Under the pieces are notes generated by a model. It saw only the letters and a program-made list of their open reading frames with translations. It was not told the DNA's origin and searched no databases. The translations under genes were made by a program, and so were the position numbers. Below, in pieces: positions 7,739 through 16,634 of a stretch of DNA of 39,524 nt. Location: contig CAYFUI010000004.1 in the NCBI GenBank assembly GCA_964346445.1, positions 1 through 39,524 on the forward strand. Direction: 5' to 3'. Within the stretch, counting starts at the first letter, position 1; every line of letters begins with the position of its first letter. This DNA is from JAGOZV01 sp964346445. GTDB taxonomy: Bacteria > Patescibacteriota > Saccharimonadia > Saccharimonadales > Saccharimonadaceae.

Positions 7739-8425
7739 ATGTCACCGCAACACGATTCAAACATAAATATTATAAGCTACAACCTGTACCACAATAATGC
7801 CAGCCATGAATTACATGCACTCGCAGAGGAATACAATGTAGATATTTTTTGCTTGCAAGAGACTAATATAGACTCTTTGCTACCGACCATTGGTGATTTA
7901 AAGTTAGCCGGCACCACGGACAAAAGCCGGTTAGACCTAGCTATTTACTACAATCCAAAGAAATTTAGGCTTAAGGAGACCAAGGCTTTTATTTTAGAGC
8001 GCTCCGCCCACGACCTACTTATGTCACCGGATAACCAGCGGCTACTAGCAGCCAAGCTTATCAGCAAGCATACCAACAAACCCTTAATAGTTGCCAGCTT
8101 TCATGGTGCGCCATTAACGGATATTAACCGTAAACGGAAAAGGCAAATACGCGAAGCCCATACACTACTAAGAGAGTTTGGCAATGATGAGGCTATTATT
8201 ATGACAGGTGATTACAATTACCCTTTTTTCAAAAAGAAATTGGAAAAAATAATTGGGCTTCAGGGTTACGAAATGGCCCTCAGCGATAAATTTACCTACG
8301 CTAGGGCCATACCGGGACGTTATGATTTTGTTACTTATTCCGATGCTATAATTAACGAAGTTAAAACGTTACCGCGTGGACTATCTGACCACCGTGCCAT
8401 TTTGATAAAAGCTACGGACCTTTAA
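7739..8425 (+). CDS. Endonuclease/exonuclease/phosphatase (EEP) family protein
   Basis: A metal-dependent phosphoesterase of the EEP fold, the superfamily of ExoIII, DNase I and sphingomyelinases. The 228 aa carry the family signatures in order: ISYNLYHNN (the N of strand 1), DIFCLQETN (metal-binding E), VASFHGAP, MTGDYNYP (the D-x-N pair), YDFVTYSD, and the terminal LSDHRAI (catalytic D-H). No signal peptide is seen, so it is cytosolic. The substrate cannot be deduced; it could be a DNA repair nuclease, given its divergent pairing with uvrC, but many EEP proteins act elsewhere. It converges on rplY with a 4-base gap. Confidence 0.85.
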   Translation: MSPQHDSNINIISYNLYHNNASHELHALAEEYNVDIFCLQETNIDSLLPTIGDLKLAGTTDKSRLDLAIYYNPKKFRLKETKAFILERSAHDLLMSPDNQRLLAAKLISKHTNKPLIVASFHGAPLTDINRKRKRQIREAHTLLREFGNDEAIIMTGDYNYPFFKKKLEKIIGLQGYEMALSDKFTYARAIPGRYDFVTYSDAIINEVKTLPRGLSDHRAILIKATDL

Positions 8426-8429
8426 ACGC

Positions 8430-9113
8430 CTATTGACTAGATTCGTCAGCGCTGCTGGCAGCCTCTTCTTCGCTTGCACCCTGCTCACTTTCGACATCTT
8501 CCACGTCTGCGCCATCACCAGCTGCCGCGGCATTAGCCGCCTCAAGGGCACTTGGCTCGTAAACATTAGCCACGACTAACTCTAGGTCTTGCTCGACATC
8601 CGCATACTCCACACCTTCTGGTAATTTAATGTCGGCGACGGTTATCTTACTCTCCTCATCCTCTAGCGTGCTACCATCTACACTAAGTGACTCTGGTAGG
8701 TCGGCAGGTAAAGCCTTAATATTTATCTTATCAATAGCTTGTAAAATAACTAGACCAGCTTTTTCAGCCTGGCTATCACTTAAGCCAACAATTTGAATTT
8801 CTACCTCTGTTTCAAGCATCTCATCTTGCCTGATACCTTGCATGGCTAGGTGCTTAATAGAATGCTTCACAGGGTCAATGTCTAGTGTTTTAATGATTAC
8901 TAACTGCTTTTTGCCGTTTAGCTCAACCTGAAAAGGGGTGTGCCGACCAACCTCTTCTACAACCTTTAAAGTTTCAACTTGCTTTGACTGGGTGTTAACA
9001 CCGGGATTACCGTCACTATAAACTACACTAGGCACCCATCCTAATGCACGCAGCTTTCTAAGCTGCTTACCAGTATCTTTTCTTTCGTCCAATTTAAGAA
9101 CAATTTTTGCCAT
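8430..9113 (-). CDS. rplY: Large-subunit ribosomal protein bL25 (Ctc/TL5 type)
   Basis: Binds 5S rRNA in the 50S subunit. The 227-aa long form has the N-terminal L25 domain (~1-95; ERKDTGKQLRKLRALGWVPSVVY, then VEVELNGKK-like strands) and the C-terminal TL5 beta domain (~98-190; ALPADLPESLSVD, ITVADIKLPEGVEY). It ends in a low-complexity acidic Ala/Glu/Ser tail (~195-227). A near-perfect Shine-Dalgarno (GGAGGA) sits 4 nt before the ATG, unlike most genes here. An extended -10 (TGATATAAT) lies at 9156-9148. Confidence 0.95.
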   Translation of the reverse strand: MAKIVLKLDERKDTGKQLRKLRALGWVPSVVYSDGNPGVNTQSKQVETLKVVEEVGRHTPFQVELNGKKQLVIIKTLDIDPVKHSIKHLAMQGIRQDEMLETEVEIQIVGLSDSQAEKAGLVILQAIDKINIKALPADLPESLSVDGSTLEDEESKITVADIKLPEGVEYADVEQDLELVVANVYEPSALEAANAAAAGDGADVEDVESEQGASEEEAASSADESSQ

Positions 9114-9147
9114 TTTCCTCCTTCAGCTATGTGGACTTAATATAATA

Positions 9148-9156
9148 ATTATATCA
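9148..9156 (-). promoter_or_regulatory. Extended -10 promoter of rplY
   Basis: TGATATAAT on the minus strand, ~35 nt before the rplY ATG. The resulting ~28-nt leader carries a strong Shine-Dalgarno sequence, in contrast to the leaderless pattern of neighbouring genes. Confidence 0.6.
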
Positions 9157-9206
9157 TAAACAAAAATTTGCTATAACTAGATAGCTGTTGTGGTAAACTA
9201 GTATAG

Positions 9207-9929
9207 ATGTTAGAAAATTTATATATGCCCCTTACGGCTTTGGCCGCTATCCCCGGGCTCGACTTAGTTAGTCTTATTACAACTGCCGGTTTTATAGCAG
9301 TTATTCTAGTTGTATATGCGGAAAGCGGCCTACTAATTGGCTTCTTTCTACCAGGAGACAGCCTCTTATTTACATCGGGTATCTTAATTCACTCTGGTAT
9401 TTTTAACATAAATATACATCTATTTGTCCTTCTTCTTTTTATTGCTGCGGTACTGGGAGATTCTACTGGCTATTGGTTTGGACGGAAAACTGGTCCTAAA
9501 ATATTTAAAAAGCCAGACGCCAAAATTTTCAAACAAAGCTATATCCAAAAAGCCCAGGACTTTTACGAAAAGCATGGGGCCAAAACCATAATAATTGCCC
9601 GTTTTGTACCAATTGTAAGAACCTTTGCTCCGATTGTAGCGGGCGTTGGTAAAATGGATTATCAAAAATTCTTTACTTATAATATGGTTGGTGGCGCTCT
9701 ATGGGTTACTCTAATAACATACGCTGGGTTTCACTTGGGCGCACTCTTTGAGAGAATGGGGCTAGACATAGACCAGGTGCTTTTACCAATCATTATTAGC
9801 ATCATCATTATATCTAGTCTGCCAGCAGTATATGAAATTCTAAAAGAAAAAGATAACCGTGATAATATCAAAAAATTTATCACCGAAAAATGGAACAAGC
9901 TTTTTAAAAAGAATAAAGAAGTAAAATAA
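9207..9929 (+). CDS. DedA family (VTT domain) membrane protein
   Basis: An inner-membrane protein of the DedA/SNARE-associated superfamily. Members act in lipid scrambling (undecaprenyl phosphate or phosphatidylethanolamine) and membrane homeostasis. The 240-aa product shows the family hallmarks: AESGLLIGFFLPGDSLLFTSG (E and P-G-D), LGDSTGYWFGRKTGP (G-x-x-x-G-Y-x-x-G), FYEKHGAKTIIIARFVPIVRTFAPIVAG (the RF.P.R signature) and FTYNMVGGALW. Five or so hydrophobic segments are followed by a basic cytosolic tail. The start at 9207 has no Shine-Dalgarno; ATG 9225 is an alternative, since a TATAGA box overlaps 9207. Confidence 0.92.
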   Translation: MLENLYMPLTALAAIPGLDLVSLITTAGFIAVILVVYAESGLLIGFFLPGDSLLFTSGILIHSGIFNINIHLFVLLLFIAAVLGDSTGYWFGRKTGPKIFKKPDAKIFKQSYIQKAQDFYEKHGAKTIIIARFVPIVRTFAPIVAGVGKMDYQKFFTYNMVGGALWVTLITYAGFHLGALFERMGLDIDQVLLPIIISIIIISSLPAVYEILKEKDNRDNIKKFITEKWNKLFKKNKEVK

Positions 9930-9963
9930 ATACTTAAGCGTACCTAAAAAACGTCTTTTAAAC

Positions 9964-12786
9964 CTATTTTTCTTTAAGCACTTGCTTTAAGTATTTACCG
10001 GTAGGAGAACTGGGTACCTTAGAAACTTCTTCTGGGGTGCCATTAGCTATTACACTGCCGCCACCGGCGCCACCTTCTGGCCCCATGTCTATGACATAAT
10101 CGGCACTCTTAATGACGTCTAAGTTATGCTCAATAACCACCATGGTATTGCCACCGTCAACTAGCTGGTTAAGGATCTTTAGCAGCCGTTTAACGTCAGC
10201 ACTATGCAAACCAGTGGTCGGCTCGTCTAGTATATATAGTGTCTTACCGGTTGAGCGACGTGATAATTCCGTGGCTAATTTAATACGCTGTGCTTCACCC
10301 CCACTGAATGTCGTGGCCGGCTGTCCTAACTTTATATAACCAAGGCCCACATCAACTAAAGTTTTTAATTTATTATAAATGGATGGAATGTTTTCAAAAA
10401 AGTTGGCCGCCTGGTCCACAGTCATATCTAGCACCTCGCTGATATCTTTGTCTTTATATTTAATTTCTAATGCCTCACGGTTATAGCGCTTACCTTTACA
10501 GACATCACACTTCATATAAACATCGGGTAAAAAGTTCATCTCTATTTTAATTACACCATCACCCTGACAATGCTCACAGCGCCCACCCTTCACATTAAAG
10601 CTAAAGCGTCCCGGTTTGTAGCCACGAATATTAGCTTCTGGCGTTCCTGCAAAAAGCTCTCTTATATTAGTAAAGACTCCAGTGTAAGTGGCTGGGTTAG
10701 AGCGTGGTGTACGACCAATGGCGCTTTGGTCGATTACAATTACCTTGTCCAGTTTGTCACTGCCAGTTATTTTATCGTGCTTCCCTGGCACCGCCTGGGA
10801 TCTGTGAAGTTGGGCTTGTAGTTCTTTGGCTAAAATAGCATTCACCAAGGAAGACTTACCGCTGCCACTAACACCGCTAACTACTGTCATCAGACCCAAC
10901 GGGAAGTCTACCGTTATGTCTTTGAGGTTATTCTCTCTCGCACCGACAACCTGTAATTTTTGACTTTTTTGTACAGGACGTCGTTTTTTTGGCACTTCTA
11001 TTTTATCGATCCCGGCTAAGTAGCGTCCAGTAATACTACTGGTATCTTTTGCCACCTCCAGCGGGGTGCCTGCGGCGACAATCTCGCCACCCTTAACTCC
11101 AGCACCAGGACCAACATCAATTAAATAATCTGCCTGCCGAATAGTGTCTTCATCATGTTCAACCACGATAACCGTATTTCCAAGATCACGCAGGTGCTTC
11201 AGGGTGCCAATTAGGCGGTCATTATCGCGCTGGTGTAAACCAATAGACGGCTCATCTAAGACATATAGAACACCTTGTAGCCCAGACCCAATTTGCGTTG
11301 CGAGGCGAATTCGCTGGGCTTCGCCACCACTTAAAGTATTAGCCGCCCTCCCTAATTCTAAATAATTGAGGCCGACGTCTTTCATAAATTTCAACCGCGC
11401 TACAATTTCTTTAATAATTTGGTGGGCTATAAACTCCTCTGTGTCGGTTAATTTTAGCTGGTTCTCAAACAAATCTAAAGCCTGGTCCACATTTAGCTTT
11501 GCTATATCCATAATATTAAAATCATGTACGGTAACTGCTAAAACCACGGGCTTAAGGCGCTTACCATGGCAGGTACTGCAAGGCCGCTCGCGCATGAAAC
11601 GCTCAATATCTTTGCGCATAAAATCGCTATCTGTTTCACGATGACGCCTTTCCAGATTGGGTATCACACCTTCATAGGTAGCTTCATAGTAACGGCCATT
11701 TCCTAACTCAATACTATACTTATCACCACCGGTACCATACAGTATTTGGTTGATAGCAGTTTCTGGTAAGTCTTTGACTGGCACCTTAGTGCTAAATCCA
11801 TGCTTTTTGGCGACTGCTTGAAGGCGTTTCATATACCAAGAATCACTGTTTACCCTATTATATGGGCGAATAGCACCTTCGCTGATTGTTAAATTAGGGT
11901 TAAAAACTAGTTCAGGATCGATCTCCAGGCGATAGCCTAGCCCAGTACATACCGGACAGGCACCCTGCGGTGAGTTAAAACTAAACAGTCTAGGTTCAAG
12001 TTCTGGTATTTCTATATCGGGGTTATCTAAAGATACATAACGTTGGCTCATAATTTTCATCTCATCTGTGTCGGGAAATAATACCCCAACTAGGCCATCA
12101 GATAGGTCTAAGGCCTGCTCGGTGCTTTGCGCCACCCTGCCGCGCATGTCGGGTGCTATGACCACCCGGTCAACGACCAACTCTATAGTGTGACGTTCGG
12201 TCTTTTTCAATTTTGGAAATTCATCTAAAGAATAGATAGTCCCATCAACCCTGACCCTAGCAAAGCCAAGGCGCTTATAGTGCTCAGGAATATGAAGAAA
12301 TTCACCTTTTTTATCTTTAGCAATAGGCGCTAGGATAATTAACCTCGACCCTTCAGGGGAGCGCATTATTTCATCTATAATATCGTCTTTTGTCCGCCGC
12401 GTAACCGGCCTACCTGTTATCGGGTCATGAGGTATCCCAATACGCGCAAATAGGAGACGTAAATAATCGTAAATCTCTGTAACGGTGGCTACGGTGGAGC
12501 GTGGGTTACGACTGGTAGACTTTTGGTCTATGGAAATGGCCGGACTTAAGCCATTTATCTGGTCTACATCTGGCTTGTCTATGGTACCAAGAAATTGTCG
12601 GGCATAGCTAGACAAACTTTCTACATATCGTCGTTGCCCTTCCGCATAGATTGTGTCAAATGCTAAAGAAGACTTACCACTCCCAGAGAGCCCAGTTATT
12701 ACTACCAATTTATCCCTAGGAATATCTACATTAATATCCTTAAGGTTGTTTTCTCGTGCCCCTTGAACTGATATATTTCCTGCCAT
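9964..12786 (-). CDS. uvrA: Excinuclease ABC subunit UvrA
   Basis: The damage-recognition ATPase of nucleotide excision repair, with two ABC modules. The 940-aa length is normal. Module I: Walker A GLSGSGKSS (~32-40), signature LSGGEAQRIRLA, Walker B LYVLDEPSIGLH. Module II: GVSGSGKSS, FSGGEAQRIKLA, LYILDEPTTGLH. Zinc sites: CSTC near 408 and the C-terminal CEHC...CDVC pair are intact. The first zinc finger keeps only GACPVCTG; the CPxC half expected before ELEPRLFSFN is replaced by a stretch without cysteine. The start ATG follows a TATAAT by 13 nt. It converges on dedA with a 34-bp gap and no clear terminator. Confidence 0.97.
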   Translation of the reverse strand: MAGNISVQGARENNLKDINVDIPRDKLVVITGLSGSGKSSLAFDTIYAEGQRRYVESLSSYARQFLGTIDKPDVDQINGLSPAISIDQKSTSRNPRSTVATVTEIYDYLRLLFARIGIPHDPITGRPVTRRTKDDIIDEIMRSPEGSRLIILAPIAKDKKGEFLHIPEHYKRLGFARVRVDGTIYSLDEFPKLKKTERHTIELVVDRVVIAPDMRGRVAQSTEQALDLSDGLVGVLFPDTDEMKIMSQRYVSLDNPDIEIPELEPRLFSFNSPQGACPVCTGLGYRLEIDPELVFNPNLTISEGAIRPYNRVNSDSWYMKRLQAVAKKHGFSTKVPVKDLPETAINQILYGTGGDKYSIELGNGRYYEATYEGVIPNLERRHRETDSDFMRKDIERFMRERPCSTCHGKRLKPVVLAVTVHDFNIMDIAKLNVDQALDLFENQLKLTDTEEFIAHQIIKEIVARLKFMKDVGLNYLELGRAANTLSGGEAQRIRLATQIGSGLQGVLYVLDEPSIGLHQRDNDRLIGTLKHLRDLGNTVIVVEHDEDTIRQADYLIDVGPGAGVKGGEIVAAGTPLEVAKDTSSITGRYLAGIDKIEVPKKRRPVQKSQKLQVVGARENNLKDITVDFPLGLMTVVSGVSGSGKSSLVNAILAKELQAQLHRSQAVPGKHDKITGSDKLDKVIVIDQSAIGRTPRSNPATYTGVFTNIRELFAGTPEANIRGYKPGRFSFNVKGGRCEHCQGDGVIKIEMNFLPDVYMKCDVCKGKRYNREALEIKYKDKDISEVLDMTVDQAANFFENIPSIYNKLKTLVDVGLGYIKLGQPATTFSGGEAQRIKLATELSRRSTGKTLYILDEPTTGLHSADVKRLLKILNQLVDGGNTMVVIEHNLDVIKSADYVIDMGPEGGAGGGSVIANGTPEEVSKVPSSPTGKYLKQVLKEK

Positions 12787-12799
12787 AATTCAAGGGTTA

Positions 12800-12828
12800 A
12801 TTATACACTTTTTTGATTAGAAAGTCCA
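12800..12828 (-). promoter_or_regulatory. Promoter of uvrA
   Basis: TGGACT (12828-12823), 17 bp, TATAAT (12805-12800) on the minus strand. The predicted start leaves a 5' leader of about 7 nt before the uvrA ATG. Confidence 0.6.
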
Positions 12829-12893
12829 TACCACTAGCACCCACTCATTCCTCCGCACTAACCCAAGGGCTTCATTAATCAAGCAGGTGCTAG
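12813..12893. repeat. Interleaved inverted repeats between uvrA and the MprF-like gene
   Basis: Two pairs of perfect arms overlap in order a-b-a'-b': TTGATTA (12813-12819) with TAATCAA (12876-12882), and CTAGCACC (12834-12841) with GGTGCTAG (12886-12893). The second pair is followed by GTTTTTAAAC on the plus strand. A transcript across it could form a pseudoknot or one of two exclusive hairpins. Function unknown. Confidence 0.45.
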
Positions 12894-12912
12894 GTTTTTA
12901 AACTGGTAATGT

Positions 12913-12941
12913 TTGACATAACAGCTTATATATATTATTAT
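12913..12941 (+). promoter_or_regulatory. Promoter of the rhomboid/MprF-like gene
   Basis: TTGACA (12913-12918), 17 bp, TATTAT (12936-12941), with 8 bases to ATG 12950. Predicted leaderless mRNA. Confidence 0.75.
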
Positions 12942-12949
12942 ATAAGTTA

Positions 12950-15238
12950 ATGTTACAAAAACTAGTTCATAAAACACCAGCAACCTTAGTGATGGCCAGT
13001 TTAACTATTTTAAATGGCATCATCTTTAGCTTAGTTTGGGGGCATAACTATAACCAGCAGGTGCTAGCACACTTTGGCTACGGCTTACCAGCACTACAAG
13101 CTGGTAATTTTACCAGTATGATAACTGGGGTCTTTTTTGCTACCCCCCTATGGGTCTACCTTGTAGTTATGCCAACATTTTTATTAGGGGCTTTTTTTGT
13201 TGAATACACCAAAGGCACTAAGAAAATGTTAATCAATTTTTTTAGTGGACAAGTTATCAGTGTTTTAGCCGTATCTTTAATATTAATTATTGGTGATTAT
13301 TTTCATGTTGGCTGGGCTCTTGGTCTATCTAAAGAGCTAGATGTTGGTTTGTCAAACGGTGCGTTAGCGTTAATTGGCATAAGCACCGCCCTCTTACCTC
13401 TCTACTGGCGCTTCAGGCTACGTTTGGTTATTTTCATTTCACTTCTTGCCATGGTATTGTTTTCTGCAGAAATATCAGACCTGACGCATTTTAGCGGCTT
13501 CTTGTTTGGCCTAGCTATTGGGCCAATTGTAGCAGCACGTCCATACGGAAGGGTTCAATTCTTTAAGCCCACTGTGGTAAACCAACGCTCCTTTACGGCC
13601 ATTCTATTGCTATTTTATGCCATAACTCACTTTGTAACCTTAGCCATACCAGGCAAAGGTGGCCTACTGGCATTTGGGCAGCCAGCTAATGATATTAGCT
13701 TTATTACAAGCACAACAATCGTGCTTATTGCCCTCTTATTCTCTTATGGGTTAGCTCAGGGGCGCAAGATAGCATGGCTCCTGACCACACCATTAGCTTT
13801 GGTGTTACTTTATTTAGACAGTCTAAATATGCTAATTGCACCTACCGGGTTAAATATATTTAAGTTTTTCTATATGGCACTAATATTTATCAGCTTGGTG
13901 CTTTTTAGGAAAAGCTTCACTGCTAAGACCGACACTAACCTCTTTAGGCAGACTCTCAAAAAGCTTACCATAGGGGCCATGCTTATTTTTATCCTTAATG
14001 TAACCATTATCATGGGGCTACGAAATAGCTTTACGCCGGTACCCACTTTAGGGCAAGCCAGTCACGAAGCACTCCTTAGGGTAGTTAATGTTTCAACGGG
14101 CCAGTTTACACCAAATACCCGAACTACCACCTTCACTTTAGCACTGGTAGACGACATCTGGTTAGTTTATTTCTTATTTGCGCTTTTATTAATAGTGATC
14201 ACCGCCTCAATAGAGCCCACTACTGGCAACAAGAAGTTGTATCTGGAGTTATTGCAAAAATGGGGTGGTAACAATATCTCTTGGATGGGTACTTGGGATA
14301 ACTTAAATTATTTTACAAATAGCAGCCAAACGGCCATTTTGGCATATAAGCGTGAAGGTAGTGTGGCGATTGTACTCGGGGATCCCGTAGGCTCAAGGCA
14401 AACTGCCCAAAAATTACTTTTATCCTTCAATGAAGACTGCACCAGGCAAGGCTTAATCGTAAGCTATTTCTCGTGCAGTGCGTGGGTTATGCGTTTTCTA
14501 GAAAAGCATGGTTTTAAGCACGCACAAGTTGCCGAAGACACCATTGTACCTCTAGGCAACCTGGAATTTACCGGAAAAGCTTGGCAGTCTGTCCGCAGCA
14601 GCCTCAATAAAGCCGCTAAAGAAAAAATAAAGATGCAAGTTATAGCATATGCAGAAGCACCATTTAGCATTAAAGACCAGCTACAAATCATAGAAAACAG
14701 CTGGGTTAGCGACAAATCTTTACCAGAGATGGGCTTCACCTTAGGTAATTTAAAAGAAGCTAAGGACGAAGCAGTGCGGATGCATATTGCAATAGATGAA
14801 GAAGGTAATATACATGGAATGACTAGTTGGCTGCCGGTGTACGAAAAGGGCGGCAGCATTAAGGGTTGGACCTTAGATATAATGCAACGACGCCTAGATG
14901 AAGCCACGATGCCTGGAGTGATGGAGTTTTTAATTGCAAGTAGTGCACAAAAATTCAAAGAAGAAGGGTATCAATACATTAGCCTTTCAGGGGCGCCCCT
15001 TTCTTTAACCGGTGAACCCGAAAACCTCATTGAAAAAGTTATGCAATGGGCGGCAGTTAAGTTTGAGCCATACTATGGCTTTGCTTCTTTGCATCGTTTT
15101 AAAGAGAAGTTCCAGCCGGTCCACGAACCTATGTATTTTTGCTACAAAAATGCCGACCAGTTACCTTTAATAGGTTTAGCAATTGGACGTGCCTACATGA
15201 ATGATGCAAACTTTAAAGACTTGATTGCTCAGGTATAA
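12950..15238 (+). CDS. Rhomboid-like membrane domain fused to MprF-type (DUF2156) lysyl-phosphatidylglycerol synthase domain
   Basis: A 762-aa, largely hydrophobic protein. Residues ~10-205 resemble a rhomboid six-helix core: a GLSNGALALIG segment at the serine position (usual GxSG) and DLTHFSGFLFGLAIG, like the rhomboid AHLGGFLxG histidine helix. More helices follow (~215-435). Residues ~440-760 match the LPG_synthase_C/DUF2156 domain of MprF and LysX (GDPVGSRQTAQKLLL, YFSCSAWVMRFLEKHGFKHAQVAEDTIVPL, LNKAAKEK, MQRRLDEATMPGVMEFLI), which transfers an amino acid from tRNA to phosphatidylglycerol. Likely role: membrane lipid aminoacylation giving resistance to cationic peptides. Whether the rhomboid part is catalytic is uncertain. 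It overlaps convergent sbcB by 26 bp. Confidence 0.8.
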   Translation: MLQKLVHKTPATLVMASLTILNGIIFSLVWGHNYNQQVLAHFGYGLPALQAGNFTSMITGVFFATPLWVYLVVMPTFLLGAFFVEYTKGTKKMLINFFSGQVISVLAVSLILIIGDYFHVGWALGLSKELDVGLSNGALALIGISTALLPLYWRFRLRLVIFISLLAMVLFSAEISDLTHFSGFLFGLAIGPIVAARPYGRVQFFKPTVVNQRSFTAILLLFYAITHFVTLAIPGKGGLLAFGQPANDISFITSTTIVLIALLFSYGLAQGRKIAWLLTTPLALVLLYLDSLNMLIAPTGLNIFKFFYMALIFISLVLFRKSFTAKTDTNLFRQTLKKLTIGAMLIFILNVTIIMGLRNSFTPVPTLGQASHEALLRVVNVSTGQFTPNTRTTTFTLALVDDIWLVYFLFALLLIVITASIEPTTGNKKLYLELLQKWGGNNISWMGTWDNLNYFTNSSQTAILAYKREGSVAIVLGDPVGSRQTAQKLLLSFNEDCTRQGLIVSYFSCSAWVMRFLEKHGFKHAQVAEDTIVPLGNLEFTGKAWQSVRSSLNKAAKEKIKMQVIAYAEAPFSIKDQLQIIENSWVSDKSLPEMGFTLGNLKEAKDEAVRMHIAIDEEGNIHGMTSWLPVYEKGGSIKGWTLDIMQRRLDEATMPGVMEFLIASSAQKFKEEGYQYISLSGAPLSLTGEPENLIEKVMQWAAVKFEPYYGFASLHRFKEKFQPVHEPMYFCYKNADQLPLIGLAIGRAYMNDANFKDLIAQV

Positions 15239-16634
15239 CGTTTTCTGCCCATAGCTTTAACTCTTCCATGACAAACTCCTGGTCAGGGCTAAGGTCTTGT
15301 TTACTTAAGCCTTGCAAAGCTTTAATAAACCCTGGAAGCTGTTCGTTAATTCGCTTACTCCGCCACTCTTCCCAGGCAACTCCCTCGCTTTCGCTCAAAC
15401 TCTTGGGGAAGTTACGTGCTTTATAATGCAGCAATAACGGGGCTAGCCGTTCATCAACAAAAGGTGGGTTAAGGTCCGCTAGTTGGTTAAGATCAGCCTG
15501 CTGCACCTTCGCTACTAAAAGCCTGTCCTTATCTAACAAGAAACCATCATAGAGTTGACCTTCTGGGTGTTTGCTTGGCGCAAAGTCTGGTCGCTGTTCA
15601 AAAATTGTTCGTATTTTTTCGGCAAAAGCAGGGTTTTGGAGGAGTATATTTTGATGCTCAGCTACAACATTTGGACTTAACGAAATGTTTTCCCAACTAC
15701 TGTCTTCCATGACTACTAATGGCGCCACGGCCGGTGAGCGGTTATATTGCAGCTCTTTTACGGGTAATGGCGCAAAATCCTCTTTCTTTCTTTCTTCGTA
15801 AGGAGCATATAAAATTTCTGCTAACTCCTGCTCACTCTTGTTAAGAAAAGGCGTGGGATTATGGCGTAGGTCGTATACAACCACATTATTATTCTTACCG
15901 CTTGTTAAAGGAAAGGCAATGCTTGTATGTTGATGGGCCGAAGGATAGCGCCCTGTCGAGTAAACAAAGGGCTGCTTATGCTCTAAATTAACTAACTTTT
16001 GCACGGCTTTTTTATCACGCATTTTAAAAAGATATTGAAATATTTTAGGCTGCTTCTCTTTAATTAGCCGTGCAATAGCTATTAACGCCTCAACATCACT
16101 AAGTGCGTCGTGCGCTTTAAAATGGTCTAAGTCATTTTCTTTAGTTAAGAGCTCTAGGCGGTTAGTTGGCTGCCCTTTGTCGCCTACAGGCCATTTTATA
16201 CCCGCTGGCCGAAGAGCTCTTGTCATGCGGACAACATCTAATAAATCCCAACGTGAACGGCCATCTCGCCAACTCCATTCATAAGGATCATGAAAATTCC
16301 GCCAAAATAGATGTCTAATAAATTCATCATCAAAACGTATATTATTAAAACCAATCGTAACAGTCTCTGGAGTAAAAACTTCTTCTTGTAATAATTTTGC
16401 AAATTGTGCTTCGGTATACCCCTCATCTAGTGTTTTTTGTGGCGCAATCCCAGTCACCATTAATGCTTGTGGCGAAGGCAAAATGTCGTTATTTAACTGC
16501 ACTAAGACATTTAAGGGCTCACCGATAGGCTTGAGGTTTTCATCGGTTCTAATGCCAGCGAATTGCATTACCCGGTGCTCACGTGGGTTAAGACCACTCG
16601 TCTCTAAGTCATAAAAAAAATAAGTTTTCGACAC
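15213..16634 (-). CDS. sbcB: Exodeoxyribonuclease I (SbcB/XonA-like)
   Basis: A 3'-5' single-strand DNA exonuclease of the DnaQ-like fold used in recombination and mismatch repair. The 473-aa length is nearly that of the E. coli enzyme. The DEDDh active site is visible: FYDLETSG (D and E), FNNIRFDDEFIRHLFWRN, RWDLLDVVR (D), and HDALSDVEA (H and D). The ExoI-specific middle and C-terminal region follows (YNRSPAVAPL, then the helical segment ending LKLWAENV). The start is GTG at 16634, overlapping the obg stop by one base (TAGTG), so it is translationally coupled to obg. The 3' end overlaps the convergent MprF-like gene. Confidence 0.92.
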   Translation of the reverse strand: MSKTYFFYDLETSGLNPREHRVMQFAGIRTDENLKPIGEPLNVLVQLNNDILPSPQALMVTGIAPQKTLDEGYTEAQFAKLLQEEVFTPETVTIGFNNIRFDDEFIRHLFWRNFHDPYEWSWRDGRSRWDLLDVVRMTRALRPAGIKWPVGDKGQPTNRLELLTKENDLDHFKAHDALSDVEALIAIARLIKEKQPKIFQYLFKMRDKKAVQKLVNLEHKQPFVYSTGRYPSAHQHTSIAFPLTSGKNNNVVVYDLRHNPTPFLNKSEQELAEILYAPYEERKKEDFAPLPVKELQYNRSPAVAPLVVMEDSSWENISLSPNVVAEHQNILLQNPAFAEKIRTIFEQRPDFAPSKHPEGQLYDGFLLDKDRLLVAKVQQADLNQLADLNPPFVDERLAPLLLHYKARNFPKSLSESEGVAWEEWRSKRINEQLPGFIKALQGLSKQDLSPDQEFVMEELKLWAENVIPEQSSL

